A stretch of DNA of 64,000 bases from Acinetobacter sp. BY419. GTDB taxonomy: Bacteria > Pseudomonadota > Gammaproteobacteria > Pseudomonadales > Moraxellaceae. The notes under the pieces are model-generated. The model saw nothing but the letters and a program-made list of their open reading frames with translations. It searched no databases and was not told the DNA's origin. Positions 48,805 through 58,780 of this stretch are shown piece after piece; positions within the stretch are counted from its first letter, which is position 1; each line of letters opens with the position of its first letter. The stretch covers positions 1 to 64,000 of the forward strand of contig NZ_JAGFXZ010000011.1 in assembly GCF_019038395.1 (NCBI RefSeq). Reading direction: 5' to 3'. Made by a program: the position numbers and the translations under genes.

Positions 48805-51471
48805 TTAAAAGAATTTATAGGTACCGCGTAAGAAGTAGCTACGGCCTGTAGGGTCACCATGACGCGGGTCATAACCATATTGCGCATTGTTGGTTGCATC
48901 GGAAGCAGGTGGCTCTTTATCAAACATATTCTTGATACCTGCAGTCAGTTCAAGGTTCTTGAACCCTTTATATGTTCCTGCAAAGTTGTAGACCATCCAT
49001 GCACCTACATCACGTGTTTCCGAAAAATCTTCATATCCACGGACATACTGTTGCTCTAACAACATTCTCCAGTTTTCATAAGTCCAGTTCACATTGGCAA
49101 TATGTTTCCAGCGAACGACTGCTGGATCATCATAAATACCTACGTAATCTTCCCATTCACCACCTGGTTCTATTTGGTAATCCATTTTGATGACATAAGT
49201 CCCATCAATTCCGAAACCAAAACGGCCAGTCGCGGTCATTGGGGTTAAATAGTTCAGGCTGAGGTCAATCCCTTGAGTTTTTAGGCCACCCATATTTTGT
49301 AAGGTAGTGTCTAAATACTGGATACGGCCATCTGGTGCATAAACAATCAGGTTGCCATAGCGATTAAGATCATCAAAAATCATATCCGGGCTGATTGTGC
49401 CGACCAGATCTTCGATTTTAATGTTGTAGTAATCAGCTGTGAAAACTAGGTTCTTGATTGGCTCGTAGACAAAACCGGCAGTATAAGAAGTCGACTCTTC
49501 AGGTTGTAAGTCTGGGTTGCCACCTTGTTTACGCTTGAATTGCATACCGCACTGATCGGCAAACTGGATGTTGTTCGGTGTGCCATCAGCATTACAAAAA
49601 CGCGGGTTATTGAAAGGTGCACTGGTATAGGTTTCACTTTGCGGAGAGTTGATTTCCCATAAGCTCGGCGCACGGAAACCTGTGCTATAAGAAGTACGGA
49701 ACATCAGCTCTTTTACCGGTTCCCAACGTAGCGAGGCTTTTGGATTGAAAGAATCTCCAAAGTCGCTATAGTCATCATAACGTGCAGCAAGTTGAGCTTC
49801 TAACCCGGCTACGATTGGTACGTGAAATTCAGTAAATATTGCAGTGATATCGCGATCACCTTTACTGATTGGTTTGTCCGGGTCTATACCACTGCCTGGC
49901 ACCTGACGGACAAGATCGGAATTCACTTTAGCTTCCCAGTCCTGGGTAGTGTAACTAGCACCCAATGCAAAACCGACATCGCCTGCAGGCAATTCATAGA
50001 TAGGACGGCTTAGAGTGAAATCCACGGTAGTTGAATCTAGCGTTGCCTGATTCGTCGGACCTGCGACATCAAAAGTAGACCATTTTCCGGCATCTTCTGG
50101 TGCTTGAGGGCCAAATGGATTGAGTGTGCCATCGTTCAAAGCTGCCTGGACTCTACTTTGGTTTAAATAGCCACTGACGAAATTATCAGTCGCTTCGCCT
50201 TTGGCATAAGTTACACCACCGTTGAGGTCCCAGCCGTAGGCTTCACCTTCGATTCCCGCAAAGATCCGGTTGGATTCATTCTCTGATTTAGATACACGGT
50301 TACCGGCTTGAGAACGTAAATAAAGTGTTGAGGTCGGACCTGTGAGGCCAGCAATATCTGGGGTAATTCCTTGACCCGGATAGTATTTGCTGGTGCTTGG
50401 AATAGTCAGGCTACCACCCCATACATCGGGTGCAATAGAAGTGGTTACATCACTTTTAGTGTAAACATATTCAGCGACCGCATTTAACGAATCGGTGAGT
50501 TTTAAGGTACCTCTCGCTAAAGCGGAAAAGGTTTCTTCATCCGGGGTAATGCCGATTAATGCTTGTGTATTTAGCAGGCAACGTGAACCAGAGATAAACG
50601 TATTTGGTGCATTATTACAGTTCTGATTGATATAAGGGTTAACTATGCCTACGCCTGGATTTGACAGGTTGGCTGGGAAGCCAGCAGTTGAGCCGATCGC
50701 CATACCTAATTCAGGAATCAGACCACCACGACGGCTAACTTTACGATCTTTCGCCATGATCATATCGGACGTACGATAATCGATTACCCCATATACGTTG
50801 AATCCTTGCTCGTCCAGATCACCATAACCACCGAAGATGGAAACATCATATTCGTCGCCATTCTTGTGTTCAGGTAATAGAAGTCCGCCAGACACGCCGA
50901 AACCTTGATATTCTCTCTTGAGAATGAAGTTGATTACCCCGGCAATTGCATCTGCACCATAAACCGCAGAAGCGCCATCGCGCAGAACTTCGATACGGTC
51001 GACCATAGCAAGTGGAATGATATTCAGGTTAACTTCAGAAGTACTGAACGGACTGTTGGCCAGACGGCGACCATTTAATAAAATCAGGGTCTTATCGGTA
51101 CCAATACCACGAAGGTTGGCAGAAGAGCCTGAAGTATTACTTTTACCAATATTCTGGGATACCGCAAAACCGGCCTGATTGGCGCTGACCCTATTAAGTG
51201 CTTCCTCAACAGTGGTGACCCCCTGATTCACCAGATCTTCAACTTTAAGTACAGTAATTGGCGATGCACTTTGTGCAGCTACCCCTTTAATAGATGAACC
51301 CGTCACTGTCACTTTTTGAACCTTGGTGGGTTGCGTGGCGGAGTTTTCTGGTTCATCGGCTGCATGTGCTAAAGACAAACACATCATACTTAAGGTAAGC
51401 GTACTTAACTTGAGTATTGTCTTGCCAACTGTTGGAGTCCCCATAGATCCGACTAGTCTGTTTATTTTCAT
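48805..51471 (-). CDS. TonB-dependent receptor
   Basis: This is an outer-membrane active-transport barrel of 888 residues. The signal peptide ends in SLAHA at about residue 37 and is followed by a TonB-box-like VQKVTVTGSSIKG. The plug domain (about 60-170) carries VNQGVTTVEEALNR, NLRGIGTDKTLILLNGRRLA and DGASAVYGADAIAGVINFIL. The 22-strand barrel ends in RSYFLRGTYKFF with a terminal Phe. It belongs to the large oar-/carbohydrate-/peptide-type group, not to a named siderophore receptor. The start at 51471 follows AAAGGTGA; the frame is open to 51531. It is divergent from the peptide-ABC genes. Confidence 0.92.
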   Translation of the reverse strand: MKINRLVGSMGTPTVGKTILKLSTLTLSMMCLSLAHAADEPENSATQPTKVQKVTVTGSSIKGVAAQSASPITVLKVEDLVNQGVTTVEEALNRVSANQAGFAVSQNIGKSNTSGSSANLRGIGTDKTLILLNGRRLANSPFSTSEVNLNIIPLAMVDRIEVLRDGASAVYGADAIAGVINFILKREYQGFGVSGGLLLPEHKNGDEYDVSIFGGYGDLDEQGFNVYGVIDYRTSDMIMAKDRKVSRRGGLIPELGMAIGSTAGFPANLSNPGVGIVNPYINQNCNNAPNTFISGSRCLLNTQALIGITPDEETFSALARGTLKLTDSLNAVAEYVYTKSDVTTSIAPDVWGGSLTIPSTSKYYPGQGITPDIAGLTGPTSTLYLRSQAGNRVSKSENESNRIFAGIEGEAYGWDLNGGVTYAKGEATDNFVSGYLNQSRVQAALNDGTLNPFGPQAPEDAGKWSTFDVAGPTNQATLDSTTVDFTLSRPIYELPAGDVGFALGASYTTQDWEAKVNSDLVRQVPGSGIDPDKPISKGDRDITAIFTEFHVPIVAGLEAQLAARYDDYSDFGDSFNPKASLRWEPVKELMFRTSYSTGFRAPSLWEINSPQSETYTSAPFNNPRFCNADGTPNNIQFADQCGMQFKRKQGGNPDLQPEESTSYTAGFVYEPIKNLVFTADYYNIKIEDLVGTISPDMIFDDLNRYGNLIVYAPDGRIQYLDTTLQNMGGLKTQGIDLSLNYLTPMTATGRFGFGIDGTYVIKMDYQIEPGGEWEDYVGIYDDPAVVRWKHIANVNWTYENWRMLLEQQYVRGYEDFSETRDVGAWMVYNFAGTYKGFKNLELTAGIKNMFDKEPPASDATNNAQYGYDPRHGDPTGRSYFLRGTYKFF

Positions 51472-52191
51472 CGTAAAGTTCACCTTTCTTGTTGTGTGAA
51501 GATAATGCTGTATTCTTTTTAAGCAAAGCAAGTGCCAAGTTAGCTGTAATTCTTGTAAAAATATTCAATATATTGAGAAATGTTTACTTTATAAGGGGTT
51601 ATAAAGAAAGAACTTGGTGGTCAGGGAAAACGGATAAGCTGTATTGGAAGTGATCAGAAAAAATGATATTGCAAATCAGTATTTATTGATTATTGTTGAA
51701 TATTGTTTGAAAAATATGTGAACTGGTAGGCATTTTAAAATTCTGTAATGAGGATATGACAGGAGCTAAAGGAAATATTTGTTCAATTATTAAACACATG
51801 GTTAGTTGTTAAAAGATAAAGGTTTATTTTTTTAAATTATAAATGGCTGAATTGAGGTGTGCTATAAAATGACCCATTAGTGAATTATTTTTGTGCAATA
51901 TTGTGAAAGTCATTGTAGGATTAATGCAATAAATACTGCAGATTGTATCTGCGTGCTTTTCCAATTCATTATTATTATAAATGATTAATAAAAATATGTT
52001 TTTTGCTGTGAAAAAAAACTTAATTGTGTGTTAAAGCCTAGAGTGGCATGGAATTAGCTTTCAAACGCTAGAGTCATAAGATAGGTGGAGTGTTAAAAAA
52101 TAAAAAAACATGAAGCAAATCAAAAAGGATAGATGCTTGCAAAAAACCTTAATTATTTTAATGCTTTAAATAAATAGAAATAGGTGGGAAT
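51472..52191. promoter_or_regulatory. 720-base AT-rich divergent regulatory region
   Basis: This non-coding stretch lies between the receptor and the peptide-binding gene and has no credible gene on either strand. It contains GCAGAT-TGT-ATCTGC at 51938-51952. CTAGAGT is repeated at 52038-52044 and 52068-52074, 30 bases apart. TGGCATG-N6-GCT at 52044-52059 has the GG-N10-GC layout of a sigma-54 promoter. The role of each is unproven. I found no convincing Fur box. Confidence 0.5.
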
Positions 52192-53970
52192 TTGAAATCA
52201 GTAACTATAAGGATGACAGTTTTAGCGCTGGCAGTGGCATCAGGGGAAATGGCTTTGGCAAAATCGCCTGCACAGCCAGATAAAGTTTTAAATATTGCAT
52301 TTGAAGCGCCTGACGATGGTTTTGATATGGTTAAAACCTATAATTTTTATAGTGGCAGTATTGCTGAAGCTATTTTTGAGCCTCTGTTACGCTATGACTA
52401 TCTGGCTCGACCAGCGACTTTAACCCCGAATACTGTTGAAGCCTTACCTAAGATTGAACAGGATGGCAAAGTTTATACCTTCAAGATTAAACCCGGAATT
52501 TACTTCAGTGATGATCCGGCATTTAAAGGCAAAAGGCGCGAACTGGTTGCTGAAGACTATATTTATTCCATGAAGCGGGTGATGGATCCTAAAAATCACT
52601 CACCGACTTTTTCGTTTATCGAAGGGAAAATTCTGGGTGCAGATGCCGCCATTCAGCAGGCTAAAACTTCAGGCAAATTTAATTATGATGCACCGATTGC
52701 AGGACTAAAGGCACTTGATCGATATACCTTGCAAATTACACTCACGCGTTCCGACTTTAATTTCCCTTATATTATGGCCTATGTCACTTTTAGTGGCACC
52801 GCCAGAGAAGCCGTTGAACATTACGGCGCACGGGCAGGGCAGCACCCGGTTGGGACAGGGCCCTATCAACTGCATAAATATGTGCCGCGTAGCCGGATTG
52901 AATTAAAGGCCAATCCCAATTATCGTGGATTTAGCTGGGATTTTAAGGGGGAAAATGCCGCATGGGACCAACGTCTGGTTAAGGAAATGAGCGGCAAAAA
53001 AATGCCGCAGATCGGGATGGTCAAGGTCAGTATTATCGAAGAAGAACAATCTCGCTGGCTGGCCCTGAAATCTGGTCAACTTGACTATGACCGACTCACC
53101 GCAAGTGGTGCAGAACAGGCTTTGGTCAATAAACAGCTAAAAAATGAATACAAGCAAAAAGGCATTCTGCATTATCCCAATAAAGATGCAGAAATTACCT
53201 ATACCATCATGAATATGCGTGATCCTGTAGTAGGTGGCAACTCATTAGAAAAAATCGCCCTGCGTCGGGCAATCGCCTTGTCGTATAACCAGAGTGAAGC
53301 CATCAAACAGCTGTATAAGGGACACGCAGACAAAGCTGAAATGACCATTCCCGAAGGTGTGAATGGACATAATCCAAAGTATAAAAATAGTATTGCCTAT
53401 AATCCGGTATTGGCCAACAAGCTGCTCGATCGTTTCGGTTATAAAAAAGGTGCAGATGGCTACCGGACCTTGCCTGATGGCAAACCTTTAACATTAAAAA
53501 TGAATTCCACCAGTTCGAGCTCTTCCGTCATTGCAGCTGAATTATGGAAAAAGAATATGGAGGCGATTGGGCTGCGGATCGAATTTAAAATCAGTAATTT
53601 TGCCGATAACCTTAAAGAAGCCACCCAATGCAAACATATGATGTGGGGCGGTGCCTGGATTGCAGACTATCCGGAAGGAGAGAATTTTGCTCAACTCTTA
53701 TATGGTCCTAATGCCCAGCAGGGTAATCTGAGCTGCTATACCTCTAAAGCCTACGATGCCCTGTATCAGGCCGCGATGAAACTGCCCCCACAGCAACGTA
53801 CACCTTATTATGAAAAGATGAACCAGCAAATCGAAGCCGATAATCCCTGGATTTTACACAATACACGGGTGCGCAACTGGCTGATTCATCCTCAGGTGAA
53901 AGGCTTTAAGGCGCATCCGATCATGAACTCCGTTTGGCAATATCTGGATATTGAACCTGTTAAAAAATAA
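52192..53970 (+). CDS. Peptide ABC transporter substrate-binding protein (SBP family 5), copy 1
   Basis: This 592-residue periplasmic oligopeptide-binding protein of the DppA/OppA type has a signal peptide of about 23 residues (ending in MALA). The N-terminal SGSIAEAIFEPLLRYDY and YTFKIKPGIYFSDDPAF are typical of family 5. It starts with TTG, preceded by AGGTGGGAA; there is no better ATG. A paralogue follows directly, sharing the motif GKKMPQIG. It is the first gene of a run that includes a peptidase and a complete permease. Likely substrate is a peptide, but the exact ligand is not readable. Confidence 0.9.
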   Translation: MKSVTIRMTVLALAVASGEMALAKSPAQPDKVLNIAFEAPDDGFDMVKTYNFYSGSIAEAIFEPLLRYDYLARPATLTPNTVEALPKIEQDGKVYTFKIKPGIYFSDDPAFKGKRRELVAEDYIYSMKRVMDPKNHSPTFSFIEGKILGADAAIQQAKTSGKFNYDAPIAGLKALDRYTLQITLTRSDFNFPYIMAYVTFSGTAREAVEHYGARAGQHPVGTGPYQLHKYVPRSRIELKANPNYRGFSWDFKGENAAWDQRLVKEMSGKKMPQIGMVKVSIIEEEQSRWLALKSGQLDYDRLTASGAEQALVNKQLKNEYKQKGILHYPNKDAEITYTIMNMRDPVVGGNSLEKIALRRAIALSYNQSEAIKQLYKGHADKAEMTIPEGVNGHNPKYKNSIAYNPVLANKLLDRFGYKKGADGYRTLPDGKPLTLKMNSTSSSSSVIAAELWKKNMEAIGLRIEFKISNFADNLKEATQCKHMMWGGAWIADYPEGENFAQLLYGPNAQQGNLSCYTSKAYDALYQAAMKLPPQQRTPYYEKMNQQIEADNPWILHNTRVRNWLIHPQVKGFKAHPIMNSVWQYLDIEPVKK

Positions 53971-53992
53971 CTTGAGAAGATTAAGAACCAGT

Positions 53993-55795
53993 ATGAACGT
54001 AAATTCAAATGCTTTAAAAAAACTGGCAAGTGGAGTTTTAGTCGCCGGTTTGATGATGGCGGGTGTTGCACCCACATGGGCTGCCAATCCCGCCAATCCG
54101 AATAAAGTTTTAAAAACAGTCTTCCTTGCAGCTGAAACTGGTTTCGATCCCGGTTATATTCATGACCGTTATTCGGCCAAGATTAATTCGGCTATTTTTG
54201 AAACCTTGTACACTTATGATTATCTGGCGTCGCCAGCTAAGTTGGTGCCATTGACTGCGGTTGATATGCCACAGGTCAGTGCGGATGGATTGACCTATAC
54301 CATCAAAATCAAAAAAGGAATTTACTTTGCGGATGATCCTGTCTTCGCTGGCAAAAAACGGGAATTGACTGCATATGACTATGCCTATAGCCTAAAACGT
54401 TTGCTCGATCCAAAGCTACATTCCCCCAACAGCTGGTTGCTGGATGGTCGAATCAAGGGGCTGGACGCATGGGTAGCCATGGCCAAAAAGAATGGCAAAG
54501 TCTATGAAAATCCGTTTGAGGGCATTCGGACTCCTGACCGTTACACTTTAGTATTAAAGCTGAACAATCCGGATCAAAACTTCCCGATGTTACTGGCACA
54601 TGGCCCGGCCGCTGCGGTAGCTCGTGAAGTGATTGAAAAATATAAAGACAAAGCCGGTTGGGTAATGAATAAACCGGTGGGAACAGGTCCTTATGTACTC
54701 AGTCGCTGGACCCCGGGTTCACGGATTATCTTAAAGCCAAACCCGAACTATCGTGGTTTTGTCTGGGACTTTAAAGCCAATAGTGCAGAGGATCAGGCCA
54801 TTGTAAAAACCATGCAAGGCAAAAAAATGCCACAAATTGGCACTATTGATGTCAGGGTCATTGAAGAAGCGCAATCACGGATGCTGGCATTTAAGAAAAA
54901 TGAACTGGACCTGCTCGAAATTGAGGGTGATATAGTGGTCCAGGCACTAGATGGTGACAAATTAAAACCCGAGCTAGTCAAGCAGGGGGTAAAACTGTCA
55001 CGTATTTTAGAGCCATCCATTAGCTATCATTACTGGAATATGCAAAACCCGGTCGTGGGCGGTTTCACGCCTGAAAAAATTGCCTTACGTCGCGCCATGG
55101 CAATGGCTTTCTCTGTTGAAAACATGATCAGTGTTTTACTCAAAGGAGATGGGGCAAAACTGCACATGCCTATTCCTCCCGGGGTAGCAGGCTATTCCTC
55201 CGTCTATAAAAGCAGTATTCCCTATTCAGTCAAGGCAGCCAATATGTTGCTTGATCGCTATAACTACAAAATCGGTGCGGATGGCTGGCGAAAGACACCT
55301 GAAGGTAAACCTCTGGTCATTGAACTGATTACTGGTAATACCAGTCGTGGTCAGCAACAAGGAGAATTCTGGAAAAAAACCCTGGACGGTATTCATATAC
55401 AACTGACCAGTAAGGCCATGCCATTTGCTGAAGGTATTAAGCTGGAAAAACAATGTAAAACCATGTTTAAGAGTTCTGCATGGATTGCCGATTATCCGGA
55501 TGCTGACAACTTTATGCAGCTGTTTTATGGCAAAAATGTCAATGTGACCAATAATTCCTGCTTTAAGCATGCTGAATATGACCGTTTATATGAGCAAAGT
55601 CAGAGCATGCCGCCGGGTCCTGAGCGCGATCTGGTTTATCGCAAAATGACCCGTATTTTAGAAGTCAACATGCCAACCCTGATGCTATATAGCACCTACC
55701 GTAATGCGCTGACACAACCACAAGTTATTGGACATAAGTCCCATCCGATTCTGTCCTCAGAATGGATGTATATCGACATTGATACCAAAAATTAA
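53993..55795 (+). CDS. Peptide ABC transporter substrate-binding protein (SBP family 5), copy 2
   Basis: This 600-residue periplasmic binding protein is a paralogue of the preceding gene. The signal peptide MNVNSNALKKLASGVLVAGL... ends near WAA. The family core SAKINSAIFETLYTYDYL and YTIKIKKGIYFADDP is shared; a lengthy insert differs between copies. The ATG at 53993 is 22 bases after the first copy's stop. The frame is open further upstream inside the first gene. Two different SBPs feeding one permease would widen the range of peptides. Confidence 0.9.
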   Translation: MNVNSNALKKLASGVLVAGLMMAGVAPTWAANPANPNKVLKTVFLAAETGFDPGYIHDRYSAKINSAIFETLYTYDYLASPAKLVPLTAVDMPQVSADGLTYTIKIKKGIYFADDPVFAGKKRELTAYDYAYSLKRLLDPKLHSPNSWLLDGRIKGLDAWVAMAKKNGKVYENPFEGIRTPDRYTLVLKLNNPDQNFPMLLAHGPAAAVAREVIEKYKDKAGWVMNKPVGTGPYVLSRWTPGSRIILKPNPNYRGFVWDFKANSAEDQAIVKTMQGKKMPQIGTIDVRVIEEAQSRMLAFKKNELDLLEIEGDIVVQALDGDKLKPELVKQGVKLSRILEPSISYHYWNMQNPVVGGFTPEKIALRRAMAMAFSVENMISVLLKGDGAKLHMPIPPGVAGYSSVYKSSIPYSVKAANMLLDRYNYKIGADGWRKTPEGKPLVIELITGNTSRGQQQGEFWKKTLDGIHIQLTSKAMPFAEGIKLEKQCKTMFKSSAWIADYPDADNFMQLFYGKNVNVTNNSCFKHAEYDRLYEQSQSMPPGPERDLVYRKMTRILEVNMPTLMLYSTYRNALTQPQVIGHKSHPILSSEWMYIDIDTKN

Positions 55796-55815
55796 ATGAA
55801 AATCTGGAGATAAAT

Positions 55816-57822
55816 ATGAAATTAAAGTCCTTAAAATTAAGTAGTTTATGTTTAATAATGATGGGGGGGTATCAGGGTATAGCGGCAGAAAGCCAGTCGC
55901 ATCTGCTGCCATTATTCAAGGCTGCAGAAATTCCGTCTTTGTGTGATGCCAGTCTGGCCTCCATGCAAAAAGATATCCAGATATTTGAAAATAAGAAAAT
56001 TAAAAATAAAGCCAAGGCTGGGCCATATCTGGCTGAATGGGATGAATTACATGCTAAAGCCCGGGATTTCGGTGCAGCAGTAGGACTCTATAGCAATGTA
56101 GATCCGGATCCTGCATTGCGTCAGGCAGCTGATGACTGTGAGCTTAAAATCAGCAAATACCAAACGACCCTGTATCAGAATCCGAAACTGTATGCCCAGT
56201 TCAAAAAACTGAAAGCCAGCGATCCGGTTGATCAGAAGTTTTTAGAAGACATTCTGGAGCAGTTTGAAAATACCGGGGTACAACTCAGTGCAGAAAAACA
56301 AAAGCGTCTGAAGGAAATCATTGAAGAAAGCACTAAACTGGGGCAGGACTTTTCCAAAAACGTCCGTGATAATCCTGAAAAGGTTGAATTTACCCCAGCA
56401 GAAATGAAAGGTTTGCCAGAAAGCTACATCGCAAATTTAAAGAAAAATGAAAAAGGTAATTATCTGCTCGGCTTTGATTCCCCAGAATACCAGCCATTTA
56501 TGGAACTGGCAGAAAGTGATGAAGCACGCAAACGCTACCAGACGGCTTATACGCGCCGCGGAACCGAACAAAATCTGCAATTCATGAAAAAAGCCATTGA
56601 TCTGCGTTATGAAATGGCACAACTTTTTGACAAGGAAAGCTATGCGCATTCTGCACTTGAATTTCGCATGGCAAAAGACCCTGAAGCCGTGAATACTTTT
56701 CTAGACGAGGTCTATGCAAAAGTCGCCCCTTTAGAAAAACAGGATGTAGAAGAACTGCGCCAGTTCAAGGCTGAAACCTTAAAAATCCCCCTGGAAAAAG
56801 CTGAAATTGCGCGCTGGAATCAGGGGTACTGGAGTGAAAAACTTCGTCAGGCCAAATACAAAGTCGATCAGGAAAAACTGCGAGATTACTTTCCGACAGA
56901 AGCAGCACAAAAATGGTTATTCGCTGTTTCATCTGATTTATATGGTATCGAATTCAAGCCAGTGAAAGTCAAGGCTTGGCACGATGAAGTGGAATATTAT
57001 GCTGTGTATGACAAAGCCACAGGTGCATTCCTGGGTGGATTATATGTCGATAAATACCCGCGTGAAGGCAAATATGGACATGCCGCTGTGTGGGGCGCCT
57101 ATGGTGGCAGTACTTTGAGTCAGCGTCGTCCGGTATCAGTGCTGGTGACCAATTTCAACCGTAAAGGCCTGAACAGTAATGAACTGGAAACCTTCGTACA
57201 TGAAATGGGTCATGCGCTGCACGGAATTTTATCGAAAACGCGTTATACAGAACAGTCCGGTACATCGGTAGAGCGTGACTTTGTTGAAGCTCCTTCACAG
57301 ATGTATGAAGAGTGGGCGCGCCGTTTAGAAACCTTGTCAAAAGTTGCCGATTACTGTGAGCCTGCCTGTCCACGTGTGGATGCTGCCATGACTGAGCGTC
57401 TAAAAGACGTGAAGAATTATGGACGGGGTCTGCATTATGCCCGTCAGGCTTTATATGCCCAATATGATATGGCCTTGCATAATAAAGATGCACCTAAAAC
57501 GGACCCATTAGCCTTATGGCAAGAAATGGAAGGCAAAACAGCCTTGGGTTATGTCGCCGGTCAGCAGTTTCCGGGACAGTTTGGGCATTTGATGGGTGGC
57601 TATCAGGCGGGTTATTACAGCTATATGTGGTCTGAGGTCATTGCGCTGGATATGCTTTCCTCCTTTGGCGATCAGCTGATGGATAAGAAAATGGGTGCGC
57701 ATTATCGTAACACCATCCTGTCTCAAGGCGGACAAAAGCATGGCGAGCAAATGGTGAAAGACTTCTTGGGTCGTGAGCCGGACAGTAAAGCTTTCTTTAA
57801 TGAAATTTCTGGGAAAATTTAA
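55816..57822 (+). CDS. Exported M3-family metallopeptidase (thimet oligopeptidase type)
   Basis: This 668-residue zinc oligopeptidase has an N-terminal signal-like segment (LKLSSLCLIMMGGYQGIAAE), so it should act in the periplasm. M3 peptidases cut short peptides, not proteins. The zinc motif is H462-E463-M-G-H466 in FVHEMGHALHG, with the third ligand E491 in FVEAPSQMYEEW. The C-terminal barrel region is complete. It lies in the same direction as the binding proteins and permeases, with gaps under 25 bases. A periplasmic peptidase in a peptide-import operon is unusual. Confidence 0.92.
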   Translation: MKLKSLKLSSLCLIMMGGYQGIAAESQSHLLPLFKAAEIPSLCDASLASMQKDIQIFENKKIKNKAKAGPYLAEWDELHAKARDFGAAVGLYSNVDPDPALRQAADDCELKISKYQTTLYQNPKLYAQFKKLKASDPVDQKFLEDILEQFENTGVQLSAEKQKRLKEIIEESTKLGQDFSKNVRDNPEKVEFTPAEMKGLPESYIANLKKNEKGNYLLGFDSPEYQPFMELAESDEARKRYQTAYTRRGTEQNLQFMKKAIDLRYEMAQLFDKESYAHSALEFRMAKDPEAVNTFLDEVYAKVAPLEKQDVEELRQFKAETLKIPLEKAEIARWNQGYWSEKLRQAKYKVDQEKLRDYFPTEAAQKWLFAVSSDLYGIEFKPVKVKAWHDEVEYYAVYDKATGAFLGGLYVDKYPREGKYGHAAVWGAYGGSTLSQRRPVSVLVTNFNRKGLNSNELETFVHEMGHALHGILSKTRYTEQSGTSVERDFVEAPSQMYEEWARRLETLSKVADYCEPACPRVDAAMTERLKDVKNYGRGLHYARQALYAQYDMALHNKDAPKTDPLALWQEMEGKTALGYVAGQQFPGQFGHLMGGYQAGYYSYMWSEVIALDMLSSFGDQLMDKKMGAHYRNTILSQGGQKHGEQMVKDFLGREPDSKAFFNEISGKI

Positions 57823-57834
57823 GGAAGGTAAGCG

Positions 57835-58773
57835 ATGCTGGCATATATTATTCGACGGCTTTGGCAAATGATCCCGACCATGCTCGGGGTGATTTTGCTG
57901 ATTTTCCTGCTGTTCAACTGGGTGGGCGGAGATCCTGCCTATATTCTGGCCGGTAAAATGGCCAATGCAGAACAGATTGAGAACATCCGTCAGCAACTGG
58001 GCGTGGATCAACCGTATTACGTGCAACTGTGGATCTTTATCAAGCAGATTTTAACCTTTGATTATGGGGTGAGCTGGAGCACAGGGGAGTCGGTGGCACA
58101 GATTATCACCACCCGTCTGGGACCTTCACTGACCATTCTGATTCCATTGACCATTTTGCAAACCATTATTTCCATCATTTTGGCTTTGGGTGTGGCTTCG
58201 GTTCGCGGTTCTTTGACCGATCGCATGATCATGATGCTCTGCACCATCGGTATGTCGATCAGTATTCTGGTGTACATCATCGTGTTCCAGTATTTCCTGG
58301 CTTATGAGCTGAGCTGGTTCCCGGTGCAGGGCTGGAGTGATAATTTCGCTGACAATCTTTTCAAATACGCCTTGCTGCCTGTATTGATCATGCTGGTGGT
58401 GAGTATTGCACCAACATTACGTCTGTACCGCAGTTTTGTACTGGATGAAGTTAATCAGGACTATGTGCGTACTGCACGTGCCAAAGGCCTGGGCGAACGC
58501 CGGATTATGGGTGTACATGTATTACGTAATGCTTCAATCCCGATTATCACTGACGTGATGGCAGGGTTACCGGCGTTACTGATCGGAGCCTTTTTGATCG
58601 AGCGCTTCTTTGGTATTCCCGGCATTGGCCGTGAAGTTATTATTGCCGTAGAGCGGTCTGATTTTCCTGTGATTAAAGCGATTACGGTCTATGTCGCTAT
58701 TGCGACCATGATATTCAACCTGATTGCCGATCTGATCTATAAATGGGTCGATCCGCGTGTACAGTTGAAGTAG
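57835..58773 (+). CDS. Peptide ABC transporter permease (DppB/OppB type)
   Basis: This is a 312-residue inner-membrane permease with six helices. The N-terminal MLAYIIRRLWQMIPTMLGVI matches the family. The cytoplasmic EAA loop with DYVRTARAKGLGERRIMGVHVLRNA contacts the ATPase. AAGGAAGG precedes the ATG and the gene is 12 bases after the peptidase. It pairs with the next gene to form the channel. Confidence 0.93.
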   Translation: MLAYIIRRLWQMIPTMLGVILLIFLLFNWVGGDPAYILAGKMANAEQIENIRQQLGVDQPYYVQLWIFIKQILTFDYGVSWSTGESVAQIITTRLGPSLTILIPLTILQTIISIILALGVASVRGSLTDRMIMMLCTIGMSISILVYIIVFQYFLAYELSWFPVQGWSDNFADNLFKYALLPVLIMLVVSIAPTLRLYRSFVLDEVNQDYVRTARAKGLGERRIMGVHVLRNASIPIITDVMAGLPALLIGAFLIERFFGIPGIGREVIIAVERSDFPVIKAITVYVAIATMIFNLIADLIYKWVDPRVQLK

Positions 58774-58780
58774 GTGAATT

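Noticed and set aside
51353-51568. 71-codon minus-strand frame at the receptor 5' end
   Set aside because: It overlaps the receptor signal peptide in another frame and has a composition unlike real proteins.
51960-51990. Fur-box-like ATTATTATTATAAATGATTAA upstream of the peptide operon
   Set aside because: It matches the Fur 19-mer poorly in spacing and symmetry, and AT-rich DNA yields many such matches.
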